A stretch of 64,000 nt of DNA, from contig CM071573.1 in assembly GCA_036426205.1 (NCBI GenBank), positions 77,100,159 through 77,164,158 on the forward strand, written 5' to 3'. The position numbers were made by a program, and so were the translations under genes. Shown here one piece after another: positions 46,389 to 58,863 of this stretch (positions are counted from its first letter, which is position 1; each line of letters begins with the position of its first letter). Source of the DNA: Ascaphus truei. Taxonomy: Eukaryota; Chordata; Amphibia; Anura; Ascaphidae. The notes under the pieces are model-generated. The model was not told the origin of the DNA. It did not search any database and saw only the letters and a list, made by a program, of their open reading frames with translations.

Positions 46389-46990
46389 GGAGACTAACTA
46401 AACATGCAGCTCCAGTCATCTCTATCGGGACCACCAGCTAAGCTGGTTATCAGCCCAAAACATGTACTATTATAGGTAAATAATATATACAGTCTTTTGG
46501 CACCACAATATAGAAAATAGTTCTTATCTGTTTTGTGGGGGCTCAGCCCCATGAGAGTCTAGGGAATTCCCTCTGGAGTCTGTAACAGCTTTATGGTCCA
46601 GGACAGGACATCCTTGCTTCAGCACAGTCTTGTGCCCTTCTTACTGGGATTTACAACCAAGACAGTCCCAGCAGGCTCTGCGACCACCGTCCAGTGAGCC
46701 TAGGAGACTGTGCCATCCAGCTTCACCTTGCTGGGGTGAAGTTCCCCCCCCCCCTTCTCTGGGAAAAAGCAGCCACTCTCTGTGTGCAGGCCACTTCCTG
46801 ACTTTAAAAAGTCCTGTTTCTTCAGTCCAGCCTGTTTTATTAGTTGCAGTTGCAGCAAGCTTTCCAGTTGGAGGTTAACTGCTTTTGCACTGGAAAGCAC
46901 TCTAACTGCACTATTCCAGCACCTAGAGACAGTGATTGTGTGTGTGTATATATATAATAATATATATATTATATATAGATATATATATAT
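46389..46990. other. No gene seen; CA/TA microsatellites
   Basis: 46935-46995 holds a mixed TG/TA tract next to the following palindrome. Otherwise unrecognised. Confidence 0.4.
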
Positions 46991-46994
46991 ATCT

Positions 46995-47910
46995 AATATA
47001 TCAAAAAATAAATAGATGATAATCTTTCTGTGGCTAACGAAATGCTTTTATTTGTGCGAGCTTTCGAGATACACTTGATTTCTCTCTTCCGGCGATGTTA
47101 CAATGAATGAAGCAAGCAAAGGTATACTTAAAACCAGTGTCTCTTGGAATGTTATCTGTGCTAGTCCTTCCCCCGGTGTGGATGTGTTTATATGGCTAGA
47201 GGTGTCAAAAGGTTCCTGAAAGCAAGTGTGTAAGAGTGTGGTGTGTGTATCTGTGTGAATATAAATGAATGGAGAGCCCACAGTATATACAGTGCTTTAC
47301 AAAGGTGTGTGTGTGAGTGGGAGTGGAATAAAATGGTGTGGGTAGTGTGGAAATGTAAAGAGTTGTAGCACACACTAAAAGTGTGTGTGGATACTATGTG
47401 GTCCCTATAGGTGTATAGGGATGGAGAAACAAGGAGTATAAGTATGTGTAAGAGACAGTTGTGTGTGCATACATATAGCACAGTATGTACAGACATGGCC
47501 TACAGCGCTCATGGGAAGAGAGTTCAATCTCTCACATTTCCACACCTACCCACACCATTTATATCCACTCCCACTCCCACACACCTTTTGTAAAGCACTG
47601 TAATCTGTGTGGCTCTAAATTCATTATATTCACACAGATAAACACACACACTCTTACATCACCTTGCTTTCAGGAACCTTTTTGACACCTCTAGCCATAA
47701 AACACATCCACACCGGGGGAGGACTAGCACAGATAACATTCCAAGAGACACTGTTTTTTAAGTATACATTTTTGCTTGCTTCATTCATTGTAATATTGCC
47801 GAAGAAGAGATCAGTGTATCTCGAAGCTCGCACAAATAAAAGCATTTTGTTAGCCACAGAACAGTATCATCTTTTATTTTTTGATTATTGAAGCTCGGCT
47901 AACACGGTAC
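46995..47910. repeat. Long inverted repeat (foldback) element
   Basis: Arms about 47015-47330 and 47520-47880 are reverse complements: GGCTAACGAAATGCTTTTAT and ATAAAAGCATTTTGTTAGCC, GTGCGAGCTTTCGAGATACA against the inverted copy, CACCGGGGGAGGAC against CCCCCGGTGTG. The loop is 47340-47510. TA-rich tracts on both sides may be its target. Confidence 0.8.
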
Positions 47911-47947
47911 TGATACCTCTACCTTATATATTATATAATATATATAT

Positions 47948-47978
<31 letters not shown>

Positions 47979-48243
47979 CATATATATATATCTACATAAG
48001 TGCAAGCTCACCAAGCAAGAAGGGCACAATATAGCAAATGGATATGCACAACAGTACTCCTGCTTATTTTGAGAAGTAATGTTGGTTTTGGGTGAGCTTG
48101 CCGGAGTGAATAGAAAACTTAGTGAGACTGGATTCCTCTGAGCTTGTGATCGTGATTCCTTAGCAACACCTGAACCCCTGTACCACATTCACTGACAGAA
48201 TATATCAAACTGGCCTCTGATATTTTGAACCATGGTTTATAAC

Positions 48244-48357
48244 AGGGGTGGGCAACTGAGACTGAGTCACTGAGTGAGCAACCTGTGCTGAAGCAGGGAT
48301 ATCCTGAAAATCTGACCTGTAGGTGGCCCTTGAGGGCTGGAGTTGACCACCCCTGGT
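48244..48357. mobile_element. Shortened hAT-like MITE
   Basis: CAGGGGTGGGCAACTGAGAC through AGTTGACCACCCCTG, with only the right half GAAGCAGGGATATCCTGAAA intact. Confidence 0.65.
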
Positions 48358-50235
48358 TTATCACCATCTCTTTTTTAAATTCAGCAAGCTTTAAACTATG
48401 TATGTATGTATAATATCCAAAAGATAAAATATAAACCTATTGAACAACTTTGGCTAAGGCAGGGTAACCTGAGGGCACTGTGCATATAAGAGTAAATAAT
48501 ATATACTTTATTTTACTGATCATACATAAGCTGAACACTTCCAAAACATAGACTGATCTATCCAATCCAGGATCCTGTAGCATGCTTCACTCGTTTATTC
48601 AGTGCTCTGCAATGTGTTGCTAAGTCTTTCAATATCTTGCGTCTTTCGCTAAACAAGTGTGGAGATGAAGAAGTTCCGTCCGGTGTTTATTGCTTCATTT
48701 GATGAAATAATGTGACATTCTGCAGTATGTTTATTGCCTATAGAACAAACGTTCTTTTCAGAAACAGCCCCCCCAGTGGTGGAAGACCTGGAAGAGAGCT
48801 TACTGCAATCCCACGCGGAGAAAATATTGCATACACAAGGAACAATATATTTATTATGATATTATCATTTACAAATAAAGTTGAGGAACGCGAGACACAA
48901 GGGATAGAGGGACTTTCTAACAAATGTAGCAAGGACAATCATCTAAGGTAGGAACTTAAAGAAATGAATGATCAGAACAGATTTCTACCAGGCAACGCAT
49001 TCCTCTTTTCAGTGGCAAAAGTGCTGAAAATGCCATTGTCTAACAAAAACAGAGGGTTATCCTCCCTTGTGCTGATAACACCCATTGAAGTTCTAATATT
49101 TCATCCCAGGAACAAGAAGAGGATAATCTCATTGTACCTGGAAAAAAAAAAAAAAAACAATATTCCCTCTAATCTTTTTACCAGAATGAGAGTGCATTGA
49201 TCTGACTTGCTTGCCAGCCTAGACATTTGTTTCAGTAGTAAATTCCCGTGAAAATATCCTGGGGGACTGTCAGGCCGTTCTGTGACATACTATACTTGAT
49301 TGTATAGCCCATCGACATTTGCTTTCAAAATAAATAAAAAGGTCTGTAACACCCCAGAGCCGCTCAGATCTCACATTTCTGCAAACAAAATATTTTCCAA
49401 ACACTGAACACCGGTTTACTTCTGTCTGTGAAGGCACTGTGCCGTGCACAATTTTGAAGTCAAAATTAATAAGCAACTCAACAACCACCTTGCATTTATC
49501 ATGAACGCATTGATAATAATAATATGAAGAGCCATTTACAGTCTTCCAATAATATAATTTGCACTCCTAATTTTACAGTCGGGATGTCACATCTGTGATG
49601 TTGTAATAATATTAGAATAACATGTCACCACTGCAGAATTAGATTATTGCAGTCTAAAAATAAATGGTACTAGGTTACTGACAGCTTTCTGTCTGTCCCC
49701 TGTGTCCTAACTGTTTCTCTGCACAGCCGAGGCTCAGTGATTCCAAAAATACTATAAAAAGATAACTAGTGACTGTAGCTACTTGCATTTAAATCAATAT
49801 TTTATTGATGATGCCCCACTCAAAAAACTGTATTGTAACTACGGTATACTAAAAACTGCTTACCAATGTACGGTATACTGCAGACACCTATATACACTGA
49901 TGCTTCACCTAATAACAAAGCAGTACTATTTGAGTGAACATTAATAACAATCTATAAGCATTTTAAGAGAAAATATTATTTTTGTGTAGTTTTTTCATAC
50001 ATGAAAATATGCTGTTTGATGCTTACTGGATATAATTGTTGCTTCCCCCTATATATAACTTATGTGACCTTCGCATTCATTCATTTGGTATCACGTGCGC
50101 TGTATGTTGTTTGATATCCTAAAAGGTGACGCTGAATATATTTTGTGATTTACAGTAGATTTTGCTTTATGCGTTTTTGCTTTTACAGGTGTAGCAGGAT
50201 TTATTGTCTGTAAAATTGTAACGACAGCAATGACA
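48358..50235. other. No gene seen
   Basis: AT-rich. A poly-A run at 49143-49157. No domain or RNA gene recognised. Confidence 0.4.
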
Positions 50236-50239
50236 AATA

Positions 50240-51360
50240 AAAATGCCACTTGTGAGCACATTCACACGTCTCAGGCAGGTCTCTAACTCTGCCTTCCCCC
50301 ATTATCTCTTAGCAAACTGTGCTTCCACTGCAGTTAGGGATTCTGGGTAGTCAGATGCAAATGAGTACACAGTGCGGCACCTTTTGCTTCTAATCCCTTT
50401 TAACATGGACCCCGTAAGCTTCTGCCTACCGCATTAAACAGCTTTTCAGCACAGCCCGGGTTAAAGAAGAGCAGAGCCAATAACCCTACTTACAGACATC
50501 TGTTTAAACCTTTTGGGTCTCATCAGCAGTGCCGCCGACAGAGGGGGAGAGCCGGGGCAGTTGTCCCGGGCTCGGAGGCTGCGGGGGGTCCGGCCGGTGC
50601 TTACAGTTGGACCTGACCTCTTGCTGGGCCCCTACTTGCCCGGTGCCGGGCCCAAGATTTCCTCCCCTGCGGCAGCAGACGCCTCTCTCCACTGTCGTTG
50701 CGGCCTACGATGCAGGCCTCGCCCCCGCCCCAGCCCCAGACGTTCGGTGGCTTGTATGCACTGCACAGAAGGCGTGCGCACGATGTACAGCAGAGGAGGT
50801 GATGTGAGGTACAAGTGGGGGGATGTGAGGTACAAGGGGGGGAAGTGAGGTACAAGGGGGGGGTGAGGTACAAGGGGGGGTGAGGTACAAGGGGGGGAGT
50901 TGATGTCAGGTACAAGGTGGGGGAGGTGATGTCAGGTACAAAGGTGTGTGTGTTACATTTTATGTGTGTGTGTTGCATTTTGTGTGTGTGTATGTGTTGC
51001 ATTTTGTGTGTGTGTGTTGCATTTTGTGTGTGTGTGTGGCATTTTGTGTGTGTGTGGCATTTTGTGTGTGTGGGAGAGGGGGTAATTATTGTGGGGGAGA
51101 TTGACGGAGTGGGATTGAATGAAAGGGGGGTAATTAAGTGATAGCAGAGAGAGGGGTGGAAGAAGGAGATGGGGGAATGGGAGAGTGAGAGAAATACACG
51201 TGGAGAGGGGAAAATGTATGATGTGTCTCAGAAGGGTGTGAACGGCGGGGGCTCGCAAGGCCATCGACACATGGGGGGGGGGCCCGGTCTAAACTCTAGT
51301 CCTGGACACCATGAAATCTGTTGGCGGCCTGCTCATCAGTGACCTCTGGGTAGGTTTACT
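50240..51360. repeat. Dispersed repeat interrupted by a GC-rich insertion
   Basis: 50240-50527 matches the family at 31219-31530 (TTCTGGG..GTCAGATGCAAATGAG, TTGGGTCTCATCAG), and its other end TCATCAGTGACCTCTGGG resumes near 51333. The interior 50528-51300 is an inserted GC-rich sequence starting CAGTGCCGCCGACAGAGGGG. It includes minisatellites GAGGTACAAGGGGGG (50800-50940) and TGTGTTGCATTTTGTGTG (50945-51070). The start word suggests a hAT-type element, without proof. Confidence 0.55.
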
Positions 51361-51900
51361 GGCTATGTAACCATAACGCGACAATGGGTGCAATGAACCC
51401 TGCTACATCTGTAAGTGCAAGTTTCTTGCAGAGCACAGAAATAAATGCAAGAGCACAAAAATGAGTGGGTCTGAGAAAGTACTCTGCCCAGGCAGGGTAA
51501 AGCTGTTGCATCTTGCTGATAATATAGTGGTATCACACAGTTACTGCTCTGTGTAACTAACATAGAGCCTTAACATAAATCCTGGGAAGTGCCCAGAGGG
51601 AATCACACCAGATAGAGTCAATTGACAGGGTGGTAAATCTTTGAAGACTTTGAAAAGGATCAATAGCCATATGCTGGGGAGATGTAATCAGGCTGAGAGG
51701 GATATTGTGACACCTGCCAGTAGCTTTCCTGAATTACACTGGAGAGACTGGGAATGCCATGCGGGTGACATTATATGATGAGATGTCTGTGACATCTGCA
51801 TTACTTAATAACAATCCCCTGCAATATTGGATTTGACGGTCTGTTTCACCCTCATGCTTCTAACTTCTAAACATTGTTGCAAGTGCAACCACATCACCTG
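51361..51900. other. No gene seen
   Basis: No recognised domain, repeat or RNA gene. Confidence 0.35.
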
Positions 51901-51904
51901 CTTA

Positions 51905-52215
51905 GATAAGGGGTGCCCAAACTTTGCTCCCTGCGCCCCCCTGTCTGCTCTCACCCCCTGCACATGCCCTGGCATCAAATGACACCGCGGGGTCATGTGA
52001 CGCCACTTTGTCTTGACAATGCGACATCACGTGACCCTACGGCATCATTTGATGCCGGGTTGCCATGGCTATGCGTCGCTGGAAAGTTATGGTAAGTAAA
52101 GTTTCTTGCGCGATCCCCTTGATTTCATTTAAATGCCTTTGTGGATGCGTGGAGCCTCTGTAACTGCCGCACACCCCAGAAAATCTTGCGCCCCCCAGTT
52201 CGCACACCCCTGAAT
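51905..52215 (+). mobile_element. MITE-like repeat, inverted relative to 20755-21040
   Basis: Starts near AAGGGGTGCCCAAACTTTGC and ends CGCACACCCCTGAAT. Shares CATCACGTGACCCTACGGC and GGTTGCCATGGC with 20755-21040, inverted. Confidence 0.6.
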
Positions 52216-52963
52216 TAGATCTGAGATGAACCTACTGTATTTCCAATGAACTGCTATGGTTTATGATTTTTAAGAAGTCAGCGGACATTTAAATCAGCAT
52301 AAAAATGACCAGCAGTTGCAACTTTATAAATGGAAATATACCTTTTGTGGAAATTTGCTGAAGTAATACTATTACAATCCATTACAGCTATTTCTTACAG
52401 TATTTCCCCAAATATCCCAGCGGATTGTGGAATTTTTTATAAATTATATAATCCCCCCAGGGAAATTTCTATAAAAATCTATTGTTTTTTTACAAGCTTA
52501 CTTATACCGATGTGTAACTTTAAAAGTGAATGAACAGTAGTAAATATGATTGATGTCCTTCTTGGAGATATAAGCTTTCTCATTTTATTGGCTGGCGGGA
52601 TCTCTTCAGGAGCAAAGGTCATCAGATTTTTTTTATTGGAAATTCCGTTCCTGAAAACTTTCTCCCACTGACATTCCATTTAATACATGACAGGTTCTAT
52701 CTCAGAGAGCAAAAAACAGTGGTGATATACTGTAAACTTCAAAATGTAAAGGGACATAGAATGCTGGAAAATACAAGCCGGTTTAATATGGCATTAAGTA
52801 AATCACTCAGACTCTGAGAGCTGGACCTGTAATTAATCTATTTCTACTGACTAGCACTTTTTTGTAGTTGGATGTTTCTATGGAATTGTTGAAAATACGA
52901 CAATGGATAATTTACCATTTGTTACAGAGTAATAGTTTACTGGGTGATTTGATTCAATTTATG
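52216..52963. other. No gene seen
   Basis: AT-rich, no recognised feature. Confidence 0.35.
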
Positions 52964-52967
52964 TAAG

Positions 52968-54050
52968 TGTAGCCAGGTCCCACTTTCCTTCCCTTACCTC
53001 TGATGCGGGTGCCGAGAAGGGGATGGCTACGGCTGCTCTGCCGGGACGCGTCTAGGTGCCGCCGGATGCTGCAGGCAGACCCGGTTAGATGCGGGAGCGC
53101 AGTGGGGGGAACGGCTGTGGGCCAGGGAGATCCGGGGTGGGCTGGATCCCTTAGGGCAGGCCTCCATGTGATCCACAGGAGCCAAAAGGGCTTTAGTATT
53201 CTCGGAGCAGGGAATAGGATACATTTGGTGCACTGGGCACCACGCTTCAGTCGGGAGCAGCACGGTAATGTCCAGGGAGCAGTCCTCTGCTGGACTAGGC
53301 CACATTTCCCCCCAGGTCCAAGCTAGGCCCCGACTAACTATAGTTTGTAGTTGCTGTAGGGAAGGCCCATAGGTAGGGATGCTTCCCCAGTAACTGTATA
53401 GTATCAGTGTAACGGTGAGTGACGCCACGCTGTGTGCCTGGCCTGCGGTCTGGGACTAGACCGCAGGTATTTCTAAGAGACACTTGAAAAGGGACACACT
53501 CCAACGAGAGCTCCCTCAGAGGTGGACCAGACACACCAGGAGCAGCGGCTTTGTTGAGACATCCATCGTGGGATCAGACGGATCCTTTGTTGTCAGCGGC
53601 ACCTGGGTAGAGGGAGGTATCTACAAGTGCACCAATGGCCACATACACAGGGGTAGTGCTACTCCTCATACACTTTGGGGTGGGTCGGTCTTGTGGACAT
53701 CGGGTGTTTAGATGCCCAGGGCACCCTCATAACTTTGGGGGAACCTCACCGGGGTGTGGACAAGTTGGTGGGTACTGTGTGGGTACGGCCTTGCATGGCC
53801 TTGTTATTATAGTGTGTTTGTTTATATGTCATTAAATACATTGTTACGTACTCTGTGTGTTTACTGTCTATTGGTCCTGGGAGGGGTAATCCTACTACAT
53901 TAGGATCTCTCTCAGGTGAAGGTGCTGTGTGCAACGAACGTGAATGTGATCACCCCAGGCTCCCGTCGGCGGGGGATCAGGCCTCCTATTAACCACACAG
54001 GTAATGGCAGCACTGTTAGTTTCCCTATACACGGGGGAAAGGGGGCTACA
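52968..54050 (+). mobile_element. Solo LTR, 1083 bp
   Basis: Begins TGTAGCCAGGTCCC and ends AAGGGGGCTACA, with the 4 bp duplication TAAG directly outside (52964-52967 and 54051-54054). TGTAGCC...GGCTACA termini and the phrase AGGCTCCC...CACACAGGT near the 3' end are shared with the LTR at 61036-62774. No internal domain remains, so this is the result of LTR-LTR recombination. Confidence 0.88.
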
Positions 54051-54394
54051 TAAGAATAAAGAGAGACCCAAATGATTTATTGTCTAGAATGGTACAGTAC
54101 ATGGATGTTATTGGGGCTGGTGCATCATAATATATGACATGGTCGCATATTTATGGACATTGCAAAATTAGTACATACATGTTTTTAATGCTCATTATGA
54201 CAAGGTGATAGTGTAGAAACAGGCGCTAATAAAATGCTAGTGCTCACTAATAATTAAGTGAAAAAATATTAAACATATAAAATGTTGTTGTGACTTAAAG
54301 TGACTGAAATTGTGCAACCATAAGCAGAATGTATCTAAAAGTTGTAACCCCCGGTTCAAACCCTCTGGAAGGGACTGTCTTCACTGGTCCCAGA

Positions 54395-55740
54395 TGATCG
54401 ATATGTATTCTCCCAACCCAGGGGGAGCATGGAGGAAAAAACAACAGAGAAAACACAGACTAAGTGCAGACAATCAGATTCAATGTTGAAGCATGTGATA
54501 AGCTTGGCTCTTACACTGGCGACACACTTTATTCGAGCTCGGCTAGTCCCACGAATTCGGGTATACCCGGGTGTATTGAGGTTTGTGACTGTTTTCTGCC
54601 CGAGTGCATTGGGTTATTTTCCAGGCAGGGATTGAAGCATTTTATTCCCGCTGGCTGCAATACTGCACAGTATATATATATATACTGCATTACAATTCAT
54701 GAATTTATGCCATTTGGTAGACACGCGAAGCATTGCAGCCTATTAAATCCTAATCATTTAACAGATCAGCCACCCGTCAGCCAGGCATGAACCATGGCTG
54801 GGAAGGCAAACGCAACGGGGCTTGTCAGAGGTGAGGAGCGGCGCATTCCAGGTATCTGCCAGGTACATACTGGGTATTTGCTCGAATAAAGTGTGTCGGT
54901 GCAGTATGTGCTGCCTACTCACAAGATAGTAGTAGGGTAAAGGCAATATCAGGATTTGTGGAATCTATGGAGTCTTCTAGACGCAGACAGGATACAACTC
55001 ACGCTCAGAAGTCAGGTGGATAAGGGCATGGAAGAATAAAGAGAAATCTGCATGGTGCAGGTCAATGATACAAAAGGATAACTGTATGTTAATGCTAAAA
55101 ATGCGCACTTACAAACGAAGCCCGCTGTCCTATTGGCGAAATGCATAGAGTGGACCCGCCCAGGAAGTGTGAGGATTGGTGCTGCTAGCTGTCGATCCCA
55201 AGCCGCACCGGAAGTGACGGGACGGAGTGCATTGCGTACACCGGAAGTGACGTATCGCATTGGAGAGAGTGCCGGAGGTGATCCCTATACACTGCGGTGG
55301 AGAGGAGAGCACAGAAAGCTTACTACACAGAAGTCACGGAGCGACGGTGGTGCGGTGAGCTGCGGCCTAATCCCTACCACTCCTCATTCACTTGTTAAGT
55401 GATAAATGTTGATTTTACTTTTTTACATTGTAAGTGCGCATTTTTAGTATTACCATAAAGTTATCCTTTTGTACCATTGACCTGCACCATGGAGATTTCT
55501 CTTTATTCTTCCATGCCCTTATCCAACTGACTTCTGAGCGTGAGGTGTATCCTGTCTGCGTCTAGAAGACTCCATAGATTCCACAAATCCTGATATTGCC
55601 TTTACCCTACTACTATCCTGTGAGTAGGCTGCACATAAGAGCCAAGATTATCACATGCTTCAACATTGAATCTGATTGTCTGCACTTAGTCTGTGTTTTC
55701 TCTGTTGTTTTTTCCTCCATGCTCCCTTTGGGTTGGGAGA
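54395..55740. repeat. Long terminal inverted repeat element interrupted by a MITE
   Basis: Left arm 54395-55090 (without the MITE) and right arm 55430-55740 are reverse complements: CATGGAGGAAAAAACAACAG against CTGTTGTTTTTTCCTCCATG, and GTCTTCTAGACGCAGACAGG against CCTGTCTGCGTCTAGAAGAC. The centre 55120-55420 is GC-rich with GTGACG and CGGAAGTGACG words. No transposase. Confidence 0.85.
54514..54904 (-). mobile_element. MITE derived from the large Tc1/mariner element, opposite orientation
   Basis: Ends CACTGGCGACACACTTTATT and GAATAAAGTGTGTCGGTGCAG, TA on both sides (54512-54513, 54905-54906). Near-identical to 44419-44817 in inverse orientation. The sister arm at about 55628-55645 (GGCTGCACATAAGAGCC) shows the uninterrupted site: one TA only. 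Confidence 0.92.
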
Positions 55741-55745
55741 ATACA

Positions 55746-56384
55746 TTTAATGCTCATTATACATAGATAGTCCATTTGATTAATAAATGTGCATGTATTG
55801 TAGCATTGACTCTAATATAGCAATACCCAATATATGATGGGTAATATTGGTATATATCGTGAGCATAGAACATATTTTACAAGTATAGAAATCATGTAAA
55901 TTGGATTTGTATGGGCACTGCTAGCATGAGTCATGTTTATCAGAAAATGGGAACAAATTAGCAAAATTCACAAGTTACAGTTGTTAAATACAAGAATCAG
56001 TTGTTAGAAGGCAGAACGTTACATCTTCTTAAACTTGGCAGATATTTTGATGCAGATTGAAGGAGAAAAATGGGCAAATAATGGTGCAACAATGGAAACA
56101 TGTCATTATAATCTGATCATCAAATACACGATCGGACTGGCCTGACAGGGAATTGAAGAAATCCCAAACAAGCCGGGCATTCCTACAGGGGTGGCAGGTC
56201 CCACATATGGATTTCACTGGCAGAAGAGTAACTGCCTGCTCCTGCTGCCGAAGTTTAAATATTTATTTTTCTTTTAAGTGCATTATTTCCTCTCCCTGTC
56301 TCCCCAAAGAGGAAGGGAGCAGAGGCAGCACCAAGAGACTAGAGAGAACCAGGACTACCAGGAATAAATCTATATATTTGTATA
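55746..56384. other. No gene seen
   Basis: No recognised feature. Confidence 0.35.
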
Positions 56385-56386
56385 TA

Positions 56387-58663
56387 CCTTATTTCCTCGA
56401 TTCTAAGACGCAATCTTGATTTAATAAAAAAAAAATTGGGAAAAACCCCCACTATATTAAATGTACATTTTTTAACTAGCAGACAATAGCATACATTTTT
56501 CTATACTACCCTACTCTACACTAGACTGCACTACAACTTTATGCTGCAGCCACGCTGCCGCTGAGCGCGCTTGGCGAGATCACTTCAGTGATTCCCAATA
56601 AATATGGCCACGCTCCCCCGACGCTTGTGCACGTATGCTCTCCAAAACTCAGCGCTTTGATAGACATGGAAATTTGATTTCCAAGCGCTCAGCAGGGTCC
56701 ATGGGGGGGAGGGGGAAGAGATACAGACACAGAATGGGGAGAGAGGGACAGACACAGATGGGGAGAGAGAGACAGACACAGAATGGGGGGAAAGAGACAG
56801 GCACAGAATGGGAAGAGAGAGTCGCAATTCACACTGAATAACAATGCACTGGAACAGACAGCGAGCTACACATACCTTGGTCTAACAATCAGCTCATCAA
56901 GGAAATTCAACCTGCCCACAAATACACTGAAGGAGAAGGCCCGCAAAACCTTCTTAGCGATAAGGAAACAGATGTACCACCTCAAACCACCAATAAGAAT
57001 CTGGATGAAAATATTCAATAGCATCATCACACCCATCCTTCTGTATGGTAGTGAGATGTGGGGTCCTGTGACATACCCAAACTCCACAAATGGGATACCA
57101 GCCCAACCGAAATACTGCATCTGGATTTCTGCAAACACCTTCTCCAAGTACACAGGAGTACATCAAATAACGCATGCCGGCTGAGCTGGCCGCTTTCCTC
57201 TTCTGCTCATTGTACAGAAGAGAGCACTGACATTCTGGGCTCACCTAAACAAGAGCCATCCACAGTCTTACTGCTACAGAGCAATGAAAAACCAGGACCT
57301 CCTCACTAAAACCTGTGCCATTAAACAATGTCCTCTCACTCCAAGAACAAAACCCCACACAGATCAACAACCTGCCGAAAAAACAAATCAACTCAATCGC
57401 CAGTGAAATGAAGAAGCAGTATGTGACTATGTGGGAAAATGATATCCAGCGCTCAAAGAAGCTGGAGACCTACCACAGCCTACAGAGAGAATACACTCTG
57501 GCACCCTACCTACTGAAGGTAAAAGACCCAAAGCAGAGACAGACCTTGGGCCAGTACAGAATGAGTGCCCACAGCCTGGAAATAGAAACAGGCAGACACA
57601 GACAGAAATGGAAGCCCCAGGAGATGAGACTGTGCCAGCAACGTGAGCTAGGAGAGGTAGAAGATGAAACACAGTTCCGGCTGCGTAGCACACAATACTC
57701 TGAAGTGAGGAGTGCCCACCTGGAGAAACTCACAGCTCTTAACCAGAATTTTAATAATATAGAAGAGAACCAAAAAATAGCGATCCTCCTGGGAGAAGAT
57801 GAAACCACTGCAGAACTGGCTGCACACTATATCAGCACCTGCCACAGGCTGAGAGATACCACAACCCCCCACATCCCTGTGTGTAACTGTTACCCATGTA
57901 CCGTGCAATCATTATACCCTTCCCCCTTATTATTCATGTACTGTGTAATCATTATACCCTACCCCCTATAATTCATGTACTGTGTAACCATTGTACCCTA
58001 TCCCTATTTTTCATGTACTGTGTAATCATTGTACCTCAACCCCTATTATTCACGAGTTGGCAATACTGAAATGTTCTTTCGTCATGCCAATAAAGCTTAT
58101 TTGATTTGATTTGACAGACACAGAATGGGGCGAGAGTGACAGGCACAGAATGGGGGAGAGAGAGAGTATCGAATGAGCAGAGAGAAAATGGATGAATGGG
58201 GGGAAGGAGAGAATGGAAGGACACACAAACAGGGACACACCAAGACAGAGACACACACAGACACACAGACACACAGACACACACACACAGAAACACAAAC
58301 CCAGAAACACATACCCAGACATACCCAGACACACACACACCCCCAGAAAAACATACCCAGACACACACACACAAAGCTCCCCCTACACCACCTGCAGTTC
58401 ACACACAGATTTGACAGGGAGAGGGAGGGCAATGTGAAGATCCCTGGCAGGCATCTCCAGCTGATCTCTCTGCACCTCATGGAGAGGGTGGGAAGGGGTA
58501 TGATCAGAGCCATGCTGTTGCTGCTGCACACTGAAGATCCCGGCCAAAATCTCCAGCAGCATCCCCTAGCTAAAAAAAAATTTCTAGTACATCGATTCTA
58601 GGACGCATCCCTATCATGTGAAAAGGGGAAAAAAAGTTGCGTCTTAGAATTAAGGAAATATGG
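56387..58663. mobile_element. TA-flanked DNA transposon carrying a LINE insertion
   Basis: Left end CCTTATTTCCTCGATTCTAA followed by GACGCAA; right end is the inverse of CCATATTTCCTTAATTCTAA and GACGCAA. TA lies immediately outside (56385-56386, 58664-58665). The interior has GACAGACACAGAATGGGG minisatellite units (56718-56820, and again 58115-58160) split by a LINE. 58250-58375 is a CA-rich repeat. No transposase recognised. Confidence 0.65.
56828..58116 (+). mobile_element. 5'-truncated LINE fragment, possibly I/Nimb-like
   Basis: Starts LNNNALEQTASYTYLGLTIS, continues ARKTFLAIRKQMYHLKPP, then WGPVTYPNS; the frame changes near 57180-57320 and goes on as LNNVLSLQEQN..QINSIASEMKKQYVTMWEND, REYTLAPYLL, YRMSAHSLEIETGRHRQKW, EVEDETQFRL. 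The 3' end AATAAAGCTTATTTGATTTG and a short TTTGA tail resembles fish/frog LINEs of the I/Nimb type; clade uncertain. Insertion split the GACAGACACAGAATGGGG array. Confidence 0.75.
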
Positions 58664-58694
58664 TATGTGAGTGACTGTATCTATGTACAGTATG

Positions 58695-58738
<44 letters not shown>
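58695..58738. repeat. (GT)n microsatellite at the truncated 5' LTR
   Basis: TG dinucleotide repeat directly before the LTR remnant. Confidence 0.9.
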
Positions 58739-58863
58739 AATGTGATATTGGGTGGGTCTGTATGGTTCACAAAAAGGGCTACATTTGGAGGCGCTGCTGA
58801 GATATCGGACCTGGGGTGCCCTGTACATGTTTTTCTAAATTTGTGTCCTATTTTTGTTCCGCC

